Position numbers and translations under genes: made by a program | Shown: positions 6,386 to 15,185 of the stretch, one piece after another | Layout: each line of letters starts with the position of its first letter | How positions within the stretch are numbered: position 1 is the first letter of the stretch | From: JBOFDK01 sp051650305 | Lineage (GTDB): Bacteria > Bacillota > Clostridia > Lachnospirales > Cellulosilyticaceae | Length of the DNA: 28,723 nt | Direction: 5' to 3' | NCBI GenBank assembly: GCA_051650305.1 | Contig: JBOFIT010000221.1 | Coordinates: 1 to 28,723 of the forward strand | Notes under the pieces: generated by a model | Database searches by the model: none | What the model saw: only the letters and a program-made list of their open reading frames with translations | Told to the model about the DNA's origin: nothing

Positions 6386-9300
6386 CTACATTTTAAAACC
6401 TATCGTCTGTGTTTTTCCTTGCCCCTCTACACCCTGTTGTAATAAGTATGTCTCTAGTGCCTGATTCTGTAATTCTCTCACCATCTGTAATGGCATCTCT
6501 CCTCTTACATTTGGTTGATTACTATCTGCACCTTTTTCTAGTAGCAAGCTTACAATCTCTATCTGGTCTGCTACACAGCTATCCTCTACACCTATGCAGG
6601 CATGCATAAAGGCTGTATCCCCATTTTTATCTTGCTGATTCACATCTTTCACATACGCTAAGAACATGCTTACCAACTGGACTTTACCTAGCCTTGCTAC
6701 TTGATGTAATGGCGTAACGCCTTCATTGTTTGGTATGAGCTCAAGCCTCATGTTTTTTAAGCATGTTTCTGCCAATGCCTTGGCTTCAGATTCATCCCTT
6801 CGATAGCTCACTTTATGCAGTAGATTTTCTCCCTGCTTATCTACCCCTTTAAACTCAAGATTTTTTTGTCGACCTAGTTGATTAACAAAGAAGAACTCGC
6901 CGTATTGAATAGCGACCATTAAAGGGGTCCGTCCCAGATAATCCTGGCAATTTACATCTGCACCTTTTTTGAGAAGGTGCTGGAAGAGTTTACGATATCC
7001 AAGTCCTATAGTATCTGTAAGGGCTGGGTATCCTTCTTCTGGCTGGTTATTCATATCCCCACCTTTTTCTACTAGCAAGTCTATTATACGTATTTTCATT
7101 TCTTCATTCATCGCGTGATTGCCATTAAACTCATAGTCATTTCCACCTATAATGTCATAATTAAGCGCAGTCATTCCTTTTTCATTACGATGATTTGGCC
7201 TTGCGCCTCTTTCTAGTAAAATCTGTGCAGAAGATACCGATCCAAAGTATGCTGCATTCATAAGTGGTGTCATCCCCTCCGGGTCTTCCTCTTCTATATC
7301 GGCACCTGCATCTAAAAGTACACGTATGGTTTCTGCTCTTAATGATGGTGCCACATCCGCCCAATTAGATATCGTTCTATGTATAGGAGGTGAGTTATCA
7401 AACCCACCTCTCACATCTACCTCTGCTCCTTGGCCTATCAGCCACTCTACAACCTTATACTGTCCATGCGGTGCAGCTGCTAGAAGTGGCGTGGTTCCCA
7501 ATGTAGTCTGGGCATTGATATCAAGTCTATCAGGATAATATTTTTTGAGGAGCTCAAAGTATTCAATAATACGCTCTTGTCTCAACTCTCCTTGAACACG
7601 CGTACAACAAAAATGTTCAATTCTTTCCTTGAATTCACATTGTCTCATGGTTATATCCACATCATTTTGCAAAAGGAGTTCGAATACTTCGATATAATCA
7701 TATCTCATGGCACATTCTAGTATACTAAGCGACTCTCTCATCACGCCACGACGCGAGGTCCTTGTCTCATCTCTAAATGGTGTATCAATACGTGCATTTG
7801 GACTAGCACCATGCCTTAGGCATATTTGAACGCTATCTTTTATATACTTTTCTTTTTCTCCTTTATTCATCTCCACTACCATATGTCTATCCAAACGCTC
7901 CACTACATAGCCTAAGAGAGTCTCTTCTTGGTATTTACATGGGTCATCTTTAGGTACTCTCACACGATACGTGCGATTAATATCTTTTTCTTTAGCAACC
8001 AATGTTTCTACAATGTCTAAGCTAAGCCCTCTAAACATCGCCTGTATCACAAGTGGTATCTCTCTTTCCGTATCCATTTCTGGATGTTCCCTTAAGAGCT
8101 GTCTTATAAGCTGCTCCTCCTTGTATTCGATGAGGAGCTCTAGCATAGTTTGTCTTTGCCCTCTGACTTCTACTACTGTATTGACATCCCAATCGTATTC
8201 AAAATAAAGAGCCATAATGTCTTTTGCCAATACTTCTTTATATGCCATTTCTTCCAAAATCCATGTCATAAATAGTGTAGTACCTCCTTGAGTTTGATAA
8301 GAAAAAGGGGTTCGCAATAATGCTTTTCCTTGCTCTCTATCAATAGCTCCAAGTATCGTCTTAAGCATTCTTAACTTCGTAAGATCTGCTGTATATTTAT
8401 CTCCTGATGGAGATGGCACATAAAACTTAGTCAAAATCGTTTGACCACTTGTTTCTTGGAAACTTACATCTGCACCTTTTTCTAGATAGAGTTTCACTAA
8501 CTCCGGTTGATTAAACCATACCGCATCAAGTAGTGCACTTCTTCCACCGAACTCTATGGAAGCACCTTTTTCTAGTAGGTATACCACCAACTCTTTGTAG
8601 GATGCTATCTCTTCTGGCCAACATGTGATCGAGCCCATAGCAGTCACTTCAATCCCTGCTACAATCTGTGTCTGATTCATGTCTACACCTTTTTGGATAA
8701 GCTTATCTATTAATTTTTTCTTATCACCAACATGCAAATGTGGATGCTCTACTATTTCAAAAAGTTGATGACTTGCTTCTAATCTTTCTTTTGTATTTAT
8801 CTCTATTGCTTGATCCAACGTTTCATAATCGTAAAAGCTGGCTGGAAGATGGAGCGGTAGGTCATGACTATTTTTCAGTTCTACTAGCCTTTTTTGTAAG
8901 GGCTTTGTGAAATAGTCTGCCACAATGTAGTCTTGTATTTCTTCTACTTCTGAAGAACTAATCTCCTTAAGCATCTCTATTAGTTGAATGAATACCTTCA
9001 TCTGTGTACGCTGCACTGCAATTTTGTACAGTCCTCCGTACTCTAAGTTTCTTTGTCTTTCTAGACTTATACCTTTTTCCTGAAGCAACTTAAGAATGGC
9101 TACTTTTTCATTTTCATCTTTTCCTGCATTCTCAAGCAGTGCCATAAGTGGCATATGCCACTTGTATTCTCCTTTGTTGATATCTGCATCAAGTGCTAAA
9201 AGCGTCTGTAGCATCTGCAAATCTGTACGCTCTAATGCCATACATAATCCTAGTGGTGTATAACCTTCATCTACAGCATCTATATCTATCCCTTCTGCCA

Positions 9301-9583
9301 CCAAAAAGCGTACCATATCATAGCTTTTACAACCATTGACTATAAGCAAATGAAGTACCCCTTTGCCTTTGATCTTGCTAGGGATAAAAGCACCTTGTCC
9401 AATAAGATAAGTTGCTATTTCTATTTCTGCACATTCAATTGCATAGGCTATCGGTGTACGTCCTTCTTCATCAAAATCATCCCTTATCTCAGGTGTCAGT
9501 ATTTTTTTGACTTGCTTGATATCTCCCTTTTGAATCCAGTCATAAATGGTTTTTTCATTACTTCCGAATATTTTTTTTAGCAT
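6386..9583 (-). CDS. Giant ankyrin-repeat protein, 1065 aa
   Basis: Ankyrin repeats mediate protein-protein contacts. Units of the form (D/N)xxGxTPLxxAxxxGxxxxVxxLLxxGAD recur along nearly the whole chain: clearly near residues 38-68, 350-375, 700-850 (GTTPLLAAAPHGQYKVVEWLIGQG region), 870-930 and 960-1050. More diverged helical stretches lie between. There is no signal peptide, membrane segment or attached enzyme domain, so it is probably a cytoplasmic scaffold or inhibitor-type protein. The ATG follows GGGGAG at 9 nt. It is first in a unit with the surface CBM protein and the M42 peptidase. No toxin, nuclease or kinase motif was found. The target is unknown. Free-living Firmicutes have few ankyrin proteins of this size. 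Confidence 0.9.
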   Translation of the reverse strand: MLKKIFGSNEKTIYDWIQKGDIKQVKKILTPEIRDDFDEEGRTPIAYAIECAEIEIATYLIGQGAFIPSKIKGKGVLHLLIVNGCKSYDMVRFLVAEGIDIDAVDEGYTPLGLCMALERTDLQMLQTLLALDADINKGEYKWHMPLMALLENAGKDENEKVAILKLLQEKGISLERQRNLEYGGLYKIAVQRTQMKVFIQLIEMLKEISSSEVEEIQDYIVADYFTKPLQKRLVELKNSHDLPLHLPASFYDYETLDQAIEINTKERLEASHQLFEIVEHPHLHVGDKKKLIDKLIQKGVDMNQTQIVAGIEVTAMGSITCWPEEIASYKELVVYLLEKGASIEFGGRSALLDAVWFNQPELVKLYLEKGADVSFQETSGQTILTKFYVPSPSGDKYTADLTKLRMLKTILGAIDREQGKALLRTPFSYQTQGGTTLFMTWILEEMAYKEVLAKDIMALYFEYDWDVNTVVEVRGQRQTMLELLIEYKEEQLIRQLLREHPEMDTEREIPLVIQAMFRGLSLDIVETLVAKEKDINRTYRVRVPKDDPCKYQEETLLGYVVERLDRHMVVEMNKGEKEKYIKDSVQICLRHGASPNARIDTPFRDETRTSRRGVMRESLSILECAMRYDYIEVFELLLQNDVDITMRQCEFKERIEHFCCTRVQGELRQERIIEYFELLKKYYPDRLDINAQTTLGTTPLLAAAPHGQYKVVEWLIGQGAEVDVRGGFDNSPPIHRTISNWADVAPSLRAETIRVLLDAGADIEEEDPEGMTPLMNAAYFGSVSSAQILLERGARPNHRNEKGMTALNYDIIGGNDYEFNGNHAMNEEMKIRIIDLLVEKGGDMNNQPEEGYPALTDTIGLGYRKLFQHLLKKGADVNCQDYLGRTPLMVAIQYGEFFFVNQLGRQKNLEFKGVDKQGENLLHKVSYRRDESEAKALAETCLKNMRLELIPNNEGVTPLHQVARLGKVQLVSMFLAYVKDVNQQDKNGDTAFMHACIGVEDSCVADQIEIVSLLLEKGADSNQPNVRGEMPLQMVRELQNQALETYLLQQGVEGQGKTQTIGFKM

Positions 9584-9674
9584 GACCTCTTTCTCCCCTA
9601 ATTGTATAGTGTCTTTATTTTATCATAAATATTAGTATATTGTTTTATAGATTTCTAAATTTTTGTGACATCAC

Positions 9675-9715
9675 AAAAAAGCTGCCCTAAACCTCTAGGT
9701 TCAGTGACAGCTTTT
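9675..9715 (-). terminator. Terminator after the DUF1284 gene
   Basis: Minus strand AAAAGCTGTCACTGAACCT pairs, with two mismatches, with AGGTTTAGGGCAGCTTTT across a 2-nt tip, followed by T residues. Confidence 0.8.
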
Positions 9716-9717
9716 AC

Positions 9718-10131
9718 TTATTTCCATCTTTGTTTTTGTCCAGCTATTTTTTCTTTACTACATACCCCTTGTTTGTACCATTCACACTGCTGACAGATTT
9801 TTTCAAAGACTTCTGGTTCATAATTTTTATAAATATTTTCTTTGATTAATTTAAAAGTGTAGACGTTGCCTTCTTGCAAACCATACGCTTCCAGTGTACT
9901 GTCGTCTAACTGCTTAATCCTTTCATCACTTAGGCACACTTCTTCTTTTAGATTTGGGCAAGCCAGACATAAACTATCGTTAGCTTTTTGTAACACGATT
10001 TTCTGCTCTGGATGCATCTGAAGATGTGCTACCATTTCATTCATCTGTGCTACAAACTCTTGGCTATACCCCTTCCCTTCATAAAAGAAGATACAATTAA
10101 TATGGTGTGGCCTAAGCTGCAATACGTTCAC
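9718..10131 (-). CDS. DUF1284 family Cys-rich protein
   Basis: Small soluble protein of 137 residues matching the DUF1284 pattern: LRPHHINCIFFYEGKGYS at the start, then CLACPN...C and ICQQCEWYKQGVC near the end. Seven or eight Cys in CxxC-like clusters suggest a metal or iron-sulfur site; the function is not known. The longest ORF starts with TTG at 10134, but the GTG at 10131 has AAGGAG exactly 6 nt upstream and is preferred. The start lies inside the end of bioY (overlap of 20 nt), so translation is probably coupled. A role linked to biotin is suggested only by this coupling. Confidence 0.83.
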   Translation of the reverse strand: MNVLQLRPHHINCIFFYEGKGYSQEFVAQMNEMVAHLQMHPEQKIVLQKANDSLCLACPNLKEEVCLSDERIKQLDDSTLEAYGLQEGNVYTFKLIKENIYKNYEPEVFEKICQQCEWYKQGVCSKEKIAGQKQRWK

Positions 10132-10654
10132 CAAGCACTCCTTTAAGACGCTTTTTCATTTCCAATCCAATAATGATCGCAACACCTGTAAGGATAAGGT
10201 CTTTTATAATGAAAGGATAAACGCCCGCTACCATCGCCTCCCCCAGTGACATATTAAGTACTACTTTTAGTTGAAGTGTGCCTATCGCATATTGAAGTAT
10301 AAGGGCTAGATAAGTCGTCACCCAAAGTATCCACTTATTGTTTCTCCCCGAAGCCATCCCTACAAAAAATGCCAGTACAATAAAGCCCGTTATGTATCCG
10401 CCTGTTGGCCCTACTAGCACCCCTACACCTCTACCAAAGTTTGCGAATACAGGTATACCAATAGCACCAATCAATGTATACACAATCATCATCAATGTTC
10501 CTAATTTTGCCCCTAATACCATAGAAAGTAAAATAGCTCCAAACACTTGTAATGTCAACGGTACGGTTGGTAGTGGTATAGATAATTGTGAGAATACACC
10601 CATAAGTGCTGCCCCTAAGCCTACCATTGTCATTTCTTTTGCAGTCAATTTCAT
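10112..10654 (-). CDS. bioY: BioY biotin transporter, substrate-binding S component
   Basis: Integral membrane protein that binds biotin and imports it, alone or with a shared ECF energizing module (EcfA/EcfT, not in the window). The 180-residue product has about six hydrophobic helices and BioY signatures: PTVPLTLQVFGA, GPTGGYITGF, and a conserved FIIKD segment near the C-terminus. The longest ORF opens with TTG at 10672 within the ribosome site. The ATG at 10654 has AGGGGG 8 nt upstream and is preferred. A BirA-type operator overlaps the promoter, so expression should fall when biotin is sufficient. It is followed without a gap by the DUF1284 gene. Confidence 0.93.
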   Translation of the reverse strand: MKLTAKEMTMVGLGAALMGVFSQLSIPLPTVPLTLQVFGAILLSMVLGAKLGTLMMIVYTLIGAIGIPVFANFGRGVGVLVGPTGGYITGFIVLAFFVGMASGRNNKWILWVTTYLALILQYAIGTLQLKVVLNMSLGEAMVAGVYPFIIKDLILTGVAIIIGLEMKKRLKGVLGERIAA

Positions 10655-10688
10655 CTTTTGTTCCCCCTTCAATCAATTTGATAAACTT

Positions 10689-10740
10689 ATTATACTACTG
10701 ATCAAAGTTTTAGTAAACCATTTTTTATTTATAGGTTAAC
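10689..10740 (-). promoter_or_regulatory. bioY promoter with BirA-type operator
   Basis: Minus strand GTTAACC (10734-10740), 14 nt, GGTTTAC (10713-10719) matches the two-half-site arrangement bound by biotin protein ligase/repressor BirA. The promoter reads TTTACT (10712-10717), 17 nt, TATAAT (10689-10694), so the right half-site covers the -35 box. A bound BirA-biotinyl-AMP dimer would block polymerase. Confidence 0.85.
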
Positions 10741-10749
10741 TTATTGCGT

Positions 10750-10797
10750 GAAAAAGTGTACTTCAACCCTTACAGAAGCTTGAAGTACACTTTTTTC
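10750..10797. terminator. Strong terminator after the yeiH-type gene
   Basis: Arms 10750-10766 and 10780-10797 (GAAAAAGTGTACTTCAA and its complement) form a perfect stem with A/T flanks on both sides. It serves the minus-strand YeiH-type gene and separates it from the bioY promoter. Confidence 0.87.
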
Positions 10798-10811
10798 AAC
10801 TGTTCTTACCT

Positions 10812-11822
10812 TTATAACAATACTTTTATCAGCATAAGTGCCGCTGCAATTTGTAGCCCACCTACTAACATACCATAAAGCATTCCTTTAGGTCCTTCTT
10901 TAACTAAGTCCCTAAACTTCACACGCATACCAATAGCTGCAAGAGCTATAATTTCAAATTGGCTGCCTATAAAGTCTGCTCCTTCAGCCAGTACTGCTGG
11001 TATAAGCCCCAAACTATTGATGATACTTAATAAAAAGAAGCCGATAATATACCATGGAATGCTTACTTTAACTTTCTCATTACCATGCTGTCCTTTAGCT
11101 TTCCATAGTGCCCCATCTTCTTTTGTATTAACTTTTGAAAACACGAGTACAATGACGACGATGAGGATGATACGTAGAATCTTAAAGATCGTTGCCATCT
11201 CTACCACATCAGTATTTACAAATTGTGCTGATGCAATCACTTGCCCTACGGATTGGAGAATCCCCCCTGTAAGTGCTGACGTTTGAAGGGTTTCATTGCC
11301 ATATACAAAATGCGCAATGATAGGTAGTACAAACATAAGAATGGTCCCTGTCACATTAACAATTGTAATAGACAGCCCTTTATCTTTTGACTCTGGATGG
11401 ACGACCCCTGACACCGAACCAATGGCTGATGAGCCGCATACGGCATTTCCTGCACTCATAAGAAGTGCAAACTTACGGCTAAATCCAAGTGCGCGACCAA
11501 TCATAAATGCGCCCACTATTGTAATGGTCATCTGCACGATAATGAAAAGCACCCCTCTTATACCTACTGATCCTATATCAGATAAATTAAGTGTCGCTCC
11601 CATTAATACAATGGCATAAGACAATAATTCACTCTCTGAAAACTTTGAACCCACATCATATCTTTTATTATTTAAAAATGTATTCCCTGCAATCATGCCT
11701 AAGAAAATAGCAAAGGTAGCGGCTCCTAAAGCTGGCATCACCTGTGCTACTGCTTTTGCTACCATTGCAATGATGACACACATGATAAATCCTGGTAGTA
11801 TTTTTAGTATTTTTTCTCTCAT
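10812..11822 (-). CDS. yeiH: YeiH/UPF0324 family putative sulfate exporter
   Basis: Polytopic membrane protein of 336 residues with about ten hydrophobic helices, the usual length for this family (PF03601). Family hallmarks are the N-terminal LPGFIMCVIIA helix, the conserved SAGNAVCGSSAIGSVSGV segment (about residues 120-145) and the C-terminal AAIGMRVKFRDLV segment. The substrate is uncertain: family members are annotated as sulfate or sulfite exporters from genetic context, not direct proof. AAGGAG lies 10 nt before the ATG. A LysR regulator gene lies directly upstream in the same direction, the common arrangement for this family, with a separate promoter in the 121-nt gap. Confidence 0.87.
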   Translation of the reverse strand: MREKILKILPGFIMCVIIAMVAKAVAQVMPALGAATFAIFLGMIAGNTFLNNKRYDVGSKFSESELLSYAIVLMGATLNLSDIGSVGIRGVLFIIVQMTITIVGAFMIGRALGFSRKFALLMSAGNAVCGSSAIGSVSGVVHPESKDKGLSITIVNVTGTILMFVLPIIAHFVYGNETLQTSALTGGILQSVGQVIASAQFVNTDVVEMATIFKILRIILIVVIVLVFSKVNTKEDGALWKAKGQHGNEKVKVSIPWYIIGFFLLSIINSLGLIPAVLAEGADFIGSQFEIIALAAIGMRVKFRDLVKEGPKGMLYGMLVGGLQIAAALMLIKVLL

Positions 11823-11864
11823 ATGATTCTTTCTCCTTGCTGTCTGTTCCCTTTAGATGTCTTT

Positions 11865-11904
11865 ATTATAGTTGTACTTTACTGAAAGGTAAAATACGTA
11901 TTTT
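11865..11904 (-). promoter_or_regulatory. Promoter and palindrome upstream of the YeiH-type gene
   Basis: Minus strand TTTACC (11888-11893), 17 nt, TATAAT (11865-11870). A perfect 14-nt palindrome, AAAATACGTATTTT at 11891-11904, overlaps the upstream edge of the -35 box. This is a plausible binding region for the neighbouring LysR protein, though AT-rich palindromes can arise by chance. Confidence 0.5.
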
Positions 11905-11920
11905 TTATAGCTATCATAAG

Positions 11921-12799
11921 TTATTGCTTATATAACTCTTTCATAAAAGCTTTCATTGCTTGATTCATAAACTTATCCTTATGGTACACAAGATATAAAT
12001 CTCTTTCTATCTTCCCAGTATTTAAGCGACATAGGGTAAGCTTTTTTCGATCTTCTTCGTTTTTCGCACACAATATAGAAATGCAGCCCATTCCAAGACC
12101 TGCTTCTACACTTCGCTTAATGGCTTCATTTTCACTGAGTTCCATCAGTACGTCATAAGTGATACCATGATCTTCCATATATTTCTCCATAAGCTCTCTG
12201 GTTCCACTTCCTTTTTCACGGATGATAAGCTTTTGATTTTCTAATATCACGGGATCAATGACCACTTCTGCTTCACCATAGTTACCTCGCTGGTCAATCA
12301 ATAAAATCTCATCTTTCCATAAAGGTACTTTGATAAGTTCTTCTGATACAACTTCTCCTTCTATAAGGGCTAGGTCAATCTTATTCTCCAGAAGCATCTC
12401 TTCTATTTGTGTGGTATTCTCAATAGTTGGTAAGACTTCGATGTCCTTATAGGCTTCTTTGAAAATCTTTAAAAGCGTTGGCAATACGTATACACCGATG
12501 GTTGTACTAGCACCCAATCTGATTCTCCCTTTATTTTTACCACCCAACTCACCCAGTACGTCATTGGCTTCTTTGTATAGATTCAGCATACGTCTCACGT
12601 AATGTAGGTATAACTCGCCTTCTCCTGTCAAATAAAGTTTCTTACCGATGCGGTCAAACAATACTGCACCCACTTCTTCTTCTATTTCTTTAATTGTCTG
12701 ACTTACGGATGGCTGACTTATATAATACATCTTCGCAACTTTAGTCATATTAAGACTTATAGCCGTTGCATAAAACACCTCTAATTTTCGGATATTCAT
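11921..12799 (-). CDS. LysR family transcriptional regulator
   Basis: The 292-residue product has the normal LysR architecture. An N-terminal winged helix-turn-helix occupies residues 1-60 (IRKLEVFYATAISLNMTKVAKMYYISQPSVSQTIKEIEEEVGAVLFDR). A two-lobed effector domain runs from about 90 to 290, beginning RIRLGASTTIGVYVLP. It resembles the CysL/YeiE group that controls sulfur genes and YeiH-type transporters, but the effector cannot be read from sequence. AAGGAG lies 9 nt before the ATG. The gene follows the feo unit's terminator and lies upstream of the YeiH-type gene, which it most likely controls. Confidence 0.92.
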   Translation of the reverse strand: MNIRKLEVFYATAISLNMTKVAKMYYISQPSVSQTIKEIEEEVGAVLFDRIGKKLYLTGEGELYLHYVRRMLNLYKEANDVLGELGGKNKGRIRLGASTTIGVYVLPTLLKIFKEAYKDIEVLPTIENTTQIEEMLLENKIDLALIEGEVVSEELIKVPLWKDEILLIDQRGNYGEAEVVIDPVILENQKLIIREKGSGTRELMEKYMEDHGITYDVLMELSENEAIKRSVEAGLGMGCISILCAKNEEDRKKLTLCRLNTGKIERDLYLVYHKDKFMNQAMKAFMKELYKQ

Positions 12800-12858
12800 T
12801 CGCTAGATCTCCTTATTTTTCTCATTTGTATCTTTACTTATTCTTTCCTTCTTTATTC

Positions 12859-12899
12859 AAAAAAACACACCCTGCTGCATCAATCAACAGGGCGTTTGT
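12859..12899 (-). terminator. Terminator of the feo operon
   Basis: Minus strand CGCCCTGTTG pairs with CAGCAGGGTG (two G-T pairs) around a short loop and is followed by a run of T residues. Confidence 0.75.
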
Positions 12900-12910
12900 A
12901 TCTTCTTATT

Positions 12911-13054
12911 TTATTTTTTGTGACAGTTGCCAGCACTACTACAGCCTTTACAGCCACCAGCACATCCTTTGCCTTTTTTATGGTCTTGATAAACCTTATA
13001 GCCAACAAGGATAAATAAACCAAAAACGATGGTTCCAATGATAAGTGTTGCCAT
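12911..13054 (-). CDS. FeoB-associated Cys-rich membrane protein, 47 aa
   Basis: A very small protein: one N-terminal transmembrane helix (about residues 3-19, TLIIGTIVFGLFILVGY), a basic turn (HKKGKG), then a Cys-rich tail with CAGGC, KGC and GNC, four Cys in 14 residues. This is the pattern of the short FeoB-associated proteins found behind feoB in Firmicutes. It may bind Fe(II) at the membrane or support FeoB; the mechanism is not established. It starts 18 nt after the feoB stop with AGGAGG upstream, so it is the third gene of the operon. It is followed by the operon terminator. Confidence 0.88.
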   Translation of the reverse strand: MATLIIGTIVFGLFILVGYKVYQDHKKGKGCAGGCKGCSSAGNCHKK

Positions 13055-13072
13055 ACTTCATCCTCCTTTGCA

Positions 13073-15175
13073 TTACTTTTTATAAGGCATAAATAAACGA
13101 TAAAGCATAAAGATTAAAAGGGCGATTGCTACTGCTGTCCATAGGGTAAAGCTAGCACCTGTAGCAAGTAAACCTAATTGATAAATAATCAGTGCAATTA
13201 CATATGCAAAGCCTGTCTGATAGCCTACTGCTACAAGTGTCCACTTCCCATTTCCCATCTCTCTCTTGATTGCCCCGATAGCTGCTACACATGGCGCACA
13301 AAGTAAGTTAAACACAAGGAAAGAGTATCCTGAAAGTGGTGTGAAAGCCATCTGCAATGACTGCCATACTTCTTGGCCATTCTCTGCCACCTCATTGAAG
13401 CCATAAAGTACACCAAATGTACCGACTACATTTTCTTTTGCGACAAGTCCTGTAATGGTAGCCACTGTTGAACGCCAATCTCCCCATCCTAATGGTTCAA
13501 AGATTGGTGCGATAATGCCACCAATGGTTGCAAGGATTGAATCCCCTGTATCCACCATCTGTAAAGACCAGTTGAATGAACTTAAAAACCAGATAATACC
13601 ACTAGCTAAGAAGATAATCGTACCTGCTTTGATAAGGAATGACTTAGCTTTATCCCACATATTACGTAGTAAGTTTTTACCGTTTGGTAAATGATACGGT
13701 GGTAATTCCATAACGAATGGTGCTGCTTCACCAGCAAAACTCTTTGTCTTCTTAAGCATAATCCCTGATACAATAATAGCTATCATACCAATAAAGTATG
13801 CTGAAGGTGCTACCCATGCTGAACCTGGGAAAAGTGCCCCTGCAATAAGTGCTATGATTGGTAACTTTGCTGAACATGGTATAAAGGTAGTCGTAATAAT
13901 CGTCATCTTACGATCACTTTCATTTTCAATGGTACGTGATGCCATAATCCCTGGCACACCACAACCTGTACCGATAAGAATCGGTATAAAAGACTTACCA
14001 GACAAACCAAAGTGACGGAAGATACGATCCATAATAAATGCGATACGAGACATATACCCACAGTCTTCTAATATTGCTAAGCAGAAGAAAAGTACCATCA
14101 TTTGTGGTAAGAAACCAATAACGCCACCAACACCTGCTATAATCCCATCTAAAATGAGTGAATTTAGCCATTCTGCACTTCCTACTGTTACTAAGAATTG
14201 CTCTACATTTGGGATAATCATTTCGCCGAAGAATACATCATTTACCCAATCAGTAGCCCATGTCCCTACTGTTGTAATAGAAATGTAGTAGACAAGAAAC
14301 ATCGCCATCGCAAAGATTGGTAATGCTAATATACGATTGGTCACCACTTGGTCGATACGATCTGAAAGTGACATCTTCCCTGTACTTTTCTTATGCACTG
14401 TCTTCACGACTACTTTTTCGATAGCATCATAACGCTCACTTGTAATGATGCTTTCGCTATCATCATCATGCTTTGTTTCTGCTTCTACGATCGCAGCTTC
14501 AATAGTCTGCTTGATTTGATCATCTAAGTGTAATGCTTCTTGCACTTTAATGTCGCGTTCAAACAGTTTAATGCTATACCAACGTAAGTAACGTGCTGCT
14601 ATTTGCTGGCTTATTAATTTTTCAATAACTTGAATAGCGTCTTCTGTCGTAGCTGAGAAGCGTTGCTTATGTACATCAAGGCGTTTTTCCTTAGCAATAG
14701 CAACTGCTTTTTCAATAACTGCTTCACAGCCTTCACCTTTAAGTGCTGAAATCTCTACGATTTCACACCCTAAAGCTTTCTTAAGCTCTGGTATATTAAT
14801 GGTGTCACCTTTCTTACGCAGTAAATCTGTCATATTTAATGCGATAATAACAGGTATACCAAGTTCTTGAAGTTGTGTCGTTAAGTAAAGGTTACGTTCA
14901 ATATTGGTGCTATCCACAATATTAATCATTGCCTCTGGTGCTTCATTTATAAGGTAATCTCTCGTTACCACTTCTTCTAATGTATAAGGAGAAAGTGAGT
15001 AGATACCTGGTAAGTCTACAAGGATGATGTCTTCATGGCCTTTTAGCTTACCTTCTTTCTTTTCTACTGTAACGCCTGGCCAGTTTCCAACGTATTGGTT
15101 GCTTCCAGTCAGTAAATTAAACAATGTTGTCTTGCCACTATTTGGATTACCCGCAAGGGCTATACGTATACTCAT
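13073..15175 (-). CDS. feoB: FeoB ferrous iron transporter
   Basis: GTP-dependent inner-membrane importer of Fe(II), 700 residues. The N-terminal G domain has G1 GNPNSGKT (residues 9-16), Thr36 in the PGVTVE switch, G3 DLPG (54-57), G4 NMTD (114-117) and G5 SALKGEG (from 143). A helical regulatory part (about 165-270) follows, then a polytopic membrane domain from about 290. That domain contains the Gate motif GCGVPGIMASRT with nearby PCSAKLPI, and CAPCVAAIGAIK near the end. Length and order are normal for a clostridial FeoB. It lies 10 nt behind feoA and uses AGGAGG. Expression is expected from the feoA promoter under the DtxR-type regulator at 15634. Confidence 0.97.
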   Translation of the reverse strand: MSIRIALAGNPNSGKTTLFNLLTGSNQYVGNWPGVTVEKKEGKLKGHEDIILVDLPGIYSLSPYTLEEVVTRDYLINEAPEAMINIVDSTNIERNLYLTTQLQELGIPVIIALNMTDLLRKKGDTINIPELKKALGCEIVEISALKGEGCEAVIEKAVAIAKEKRLDVHKQRFSATTEDAIQVIEKLISQQIAARYLRWYSIKLFERDIKVQEALHLDDQIKQTIEAAIVEAETKHDDDSESIITSERYDAIEKVVVKTVHKKSTGKMSLSDRIDQVVTNRILALPIFAMAMFLVYYISITTVGTWATDWVNDVFFGEMIIPNVEQFLVTVGSAEWLNSLILDGIIAGVGGVIGFLPQMMVLFFCLAILEDCGYMSRIAFIMDRIFRHFGLSGKSFIPILIGTGCGVPGIMASRTIENESDRKMTIITTTFIPCSAKLPIIALIAGALFPGSAWVAPSAYFIGMIAIIVSGIMLKKTKSFAGEAAPFVMELPPYHLPNGKNLLRNMWDKAKSFLIKAGTIIFLASGIIWFLSSFNWSLQMVDTGDSILATIGGIIAPIFEPLGWGDWRSTVATITGLVAKENVVGTFGVLYGFNEVAENGQEVWQSLQMAFTPLSGYSFLVFNLLCAPCVAAIGAIKREMGNGKWTLVAVGYQTGFAYVIALIIYQLGLLATGASFTLWTAVAIALLIFMLYRLFMPYKK

Positions 15176-15185
15176 CTCTCTCCTC

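Noticed and set aside
7326..9580. Several plus-strand reading frames inside the ankyrin gene
   Set aside because: All are antisense to a clearly coding repeat protein and lack ribosome sites.
10338..10739. Plus-strand reading frame of 133 codons over bioY
   Set aside because: It is antisense to bioY and runs through its promoter and BirA operator; the protein looks like an antisense shadow rich in Pro, Asn and Thr.
12766..13014. Plus-strand reading frame of 82 codons
   Set aside because: It lies over the feo terminator, the start of the LysR gene and the small Cys-rich gene on the minus strand, has no ribosome site and gives no recognisable protein.
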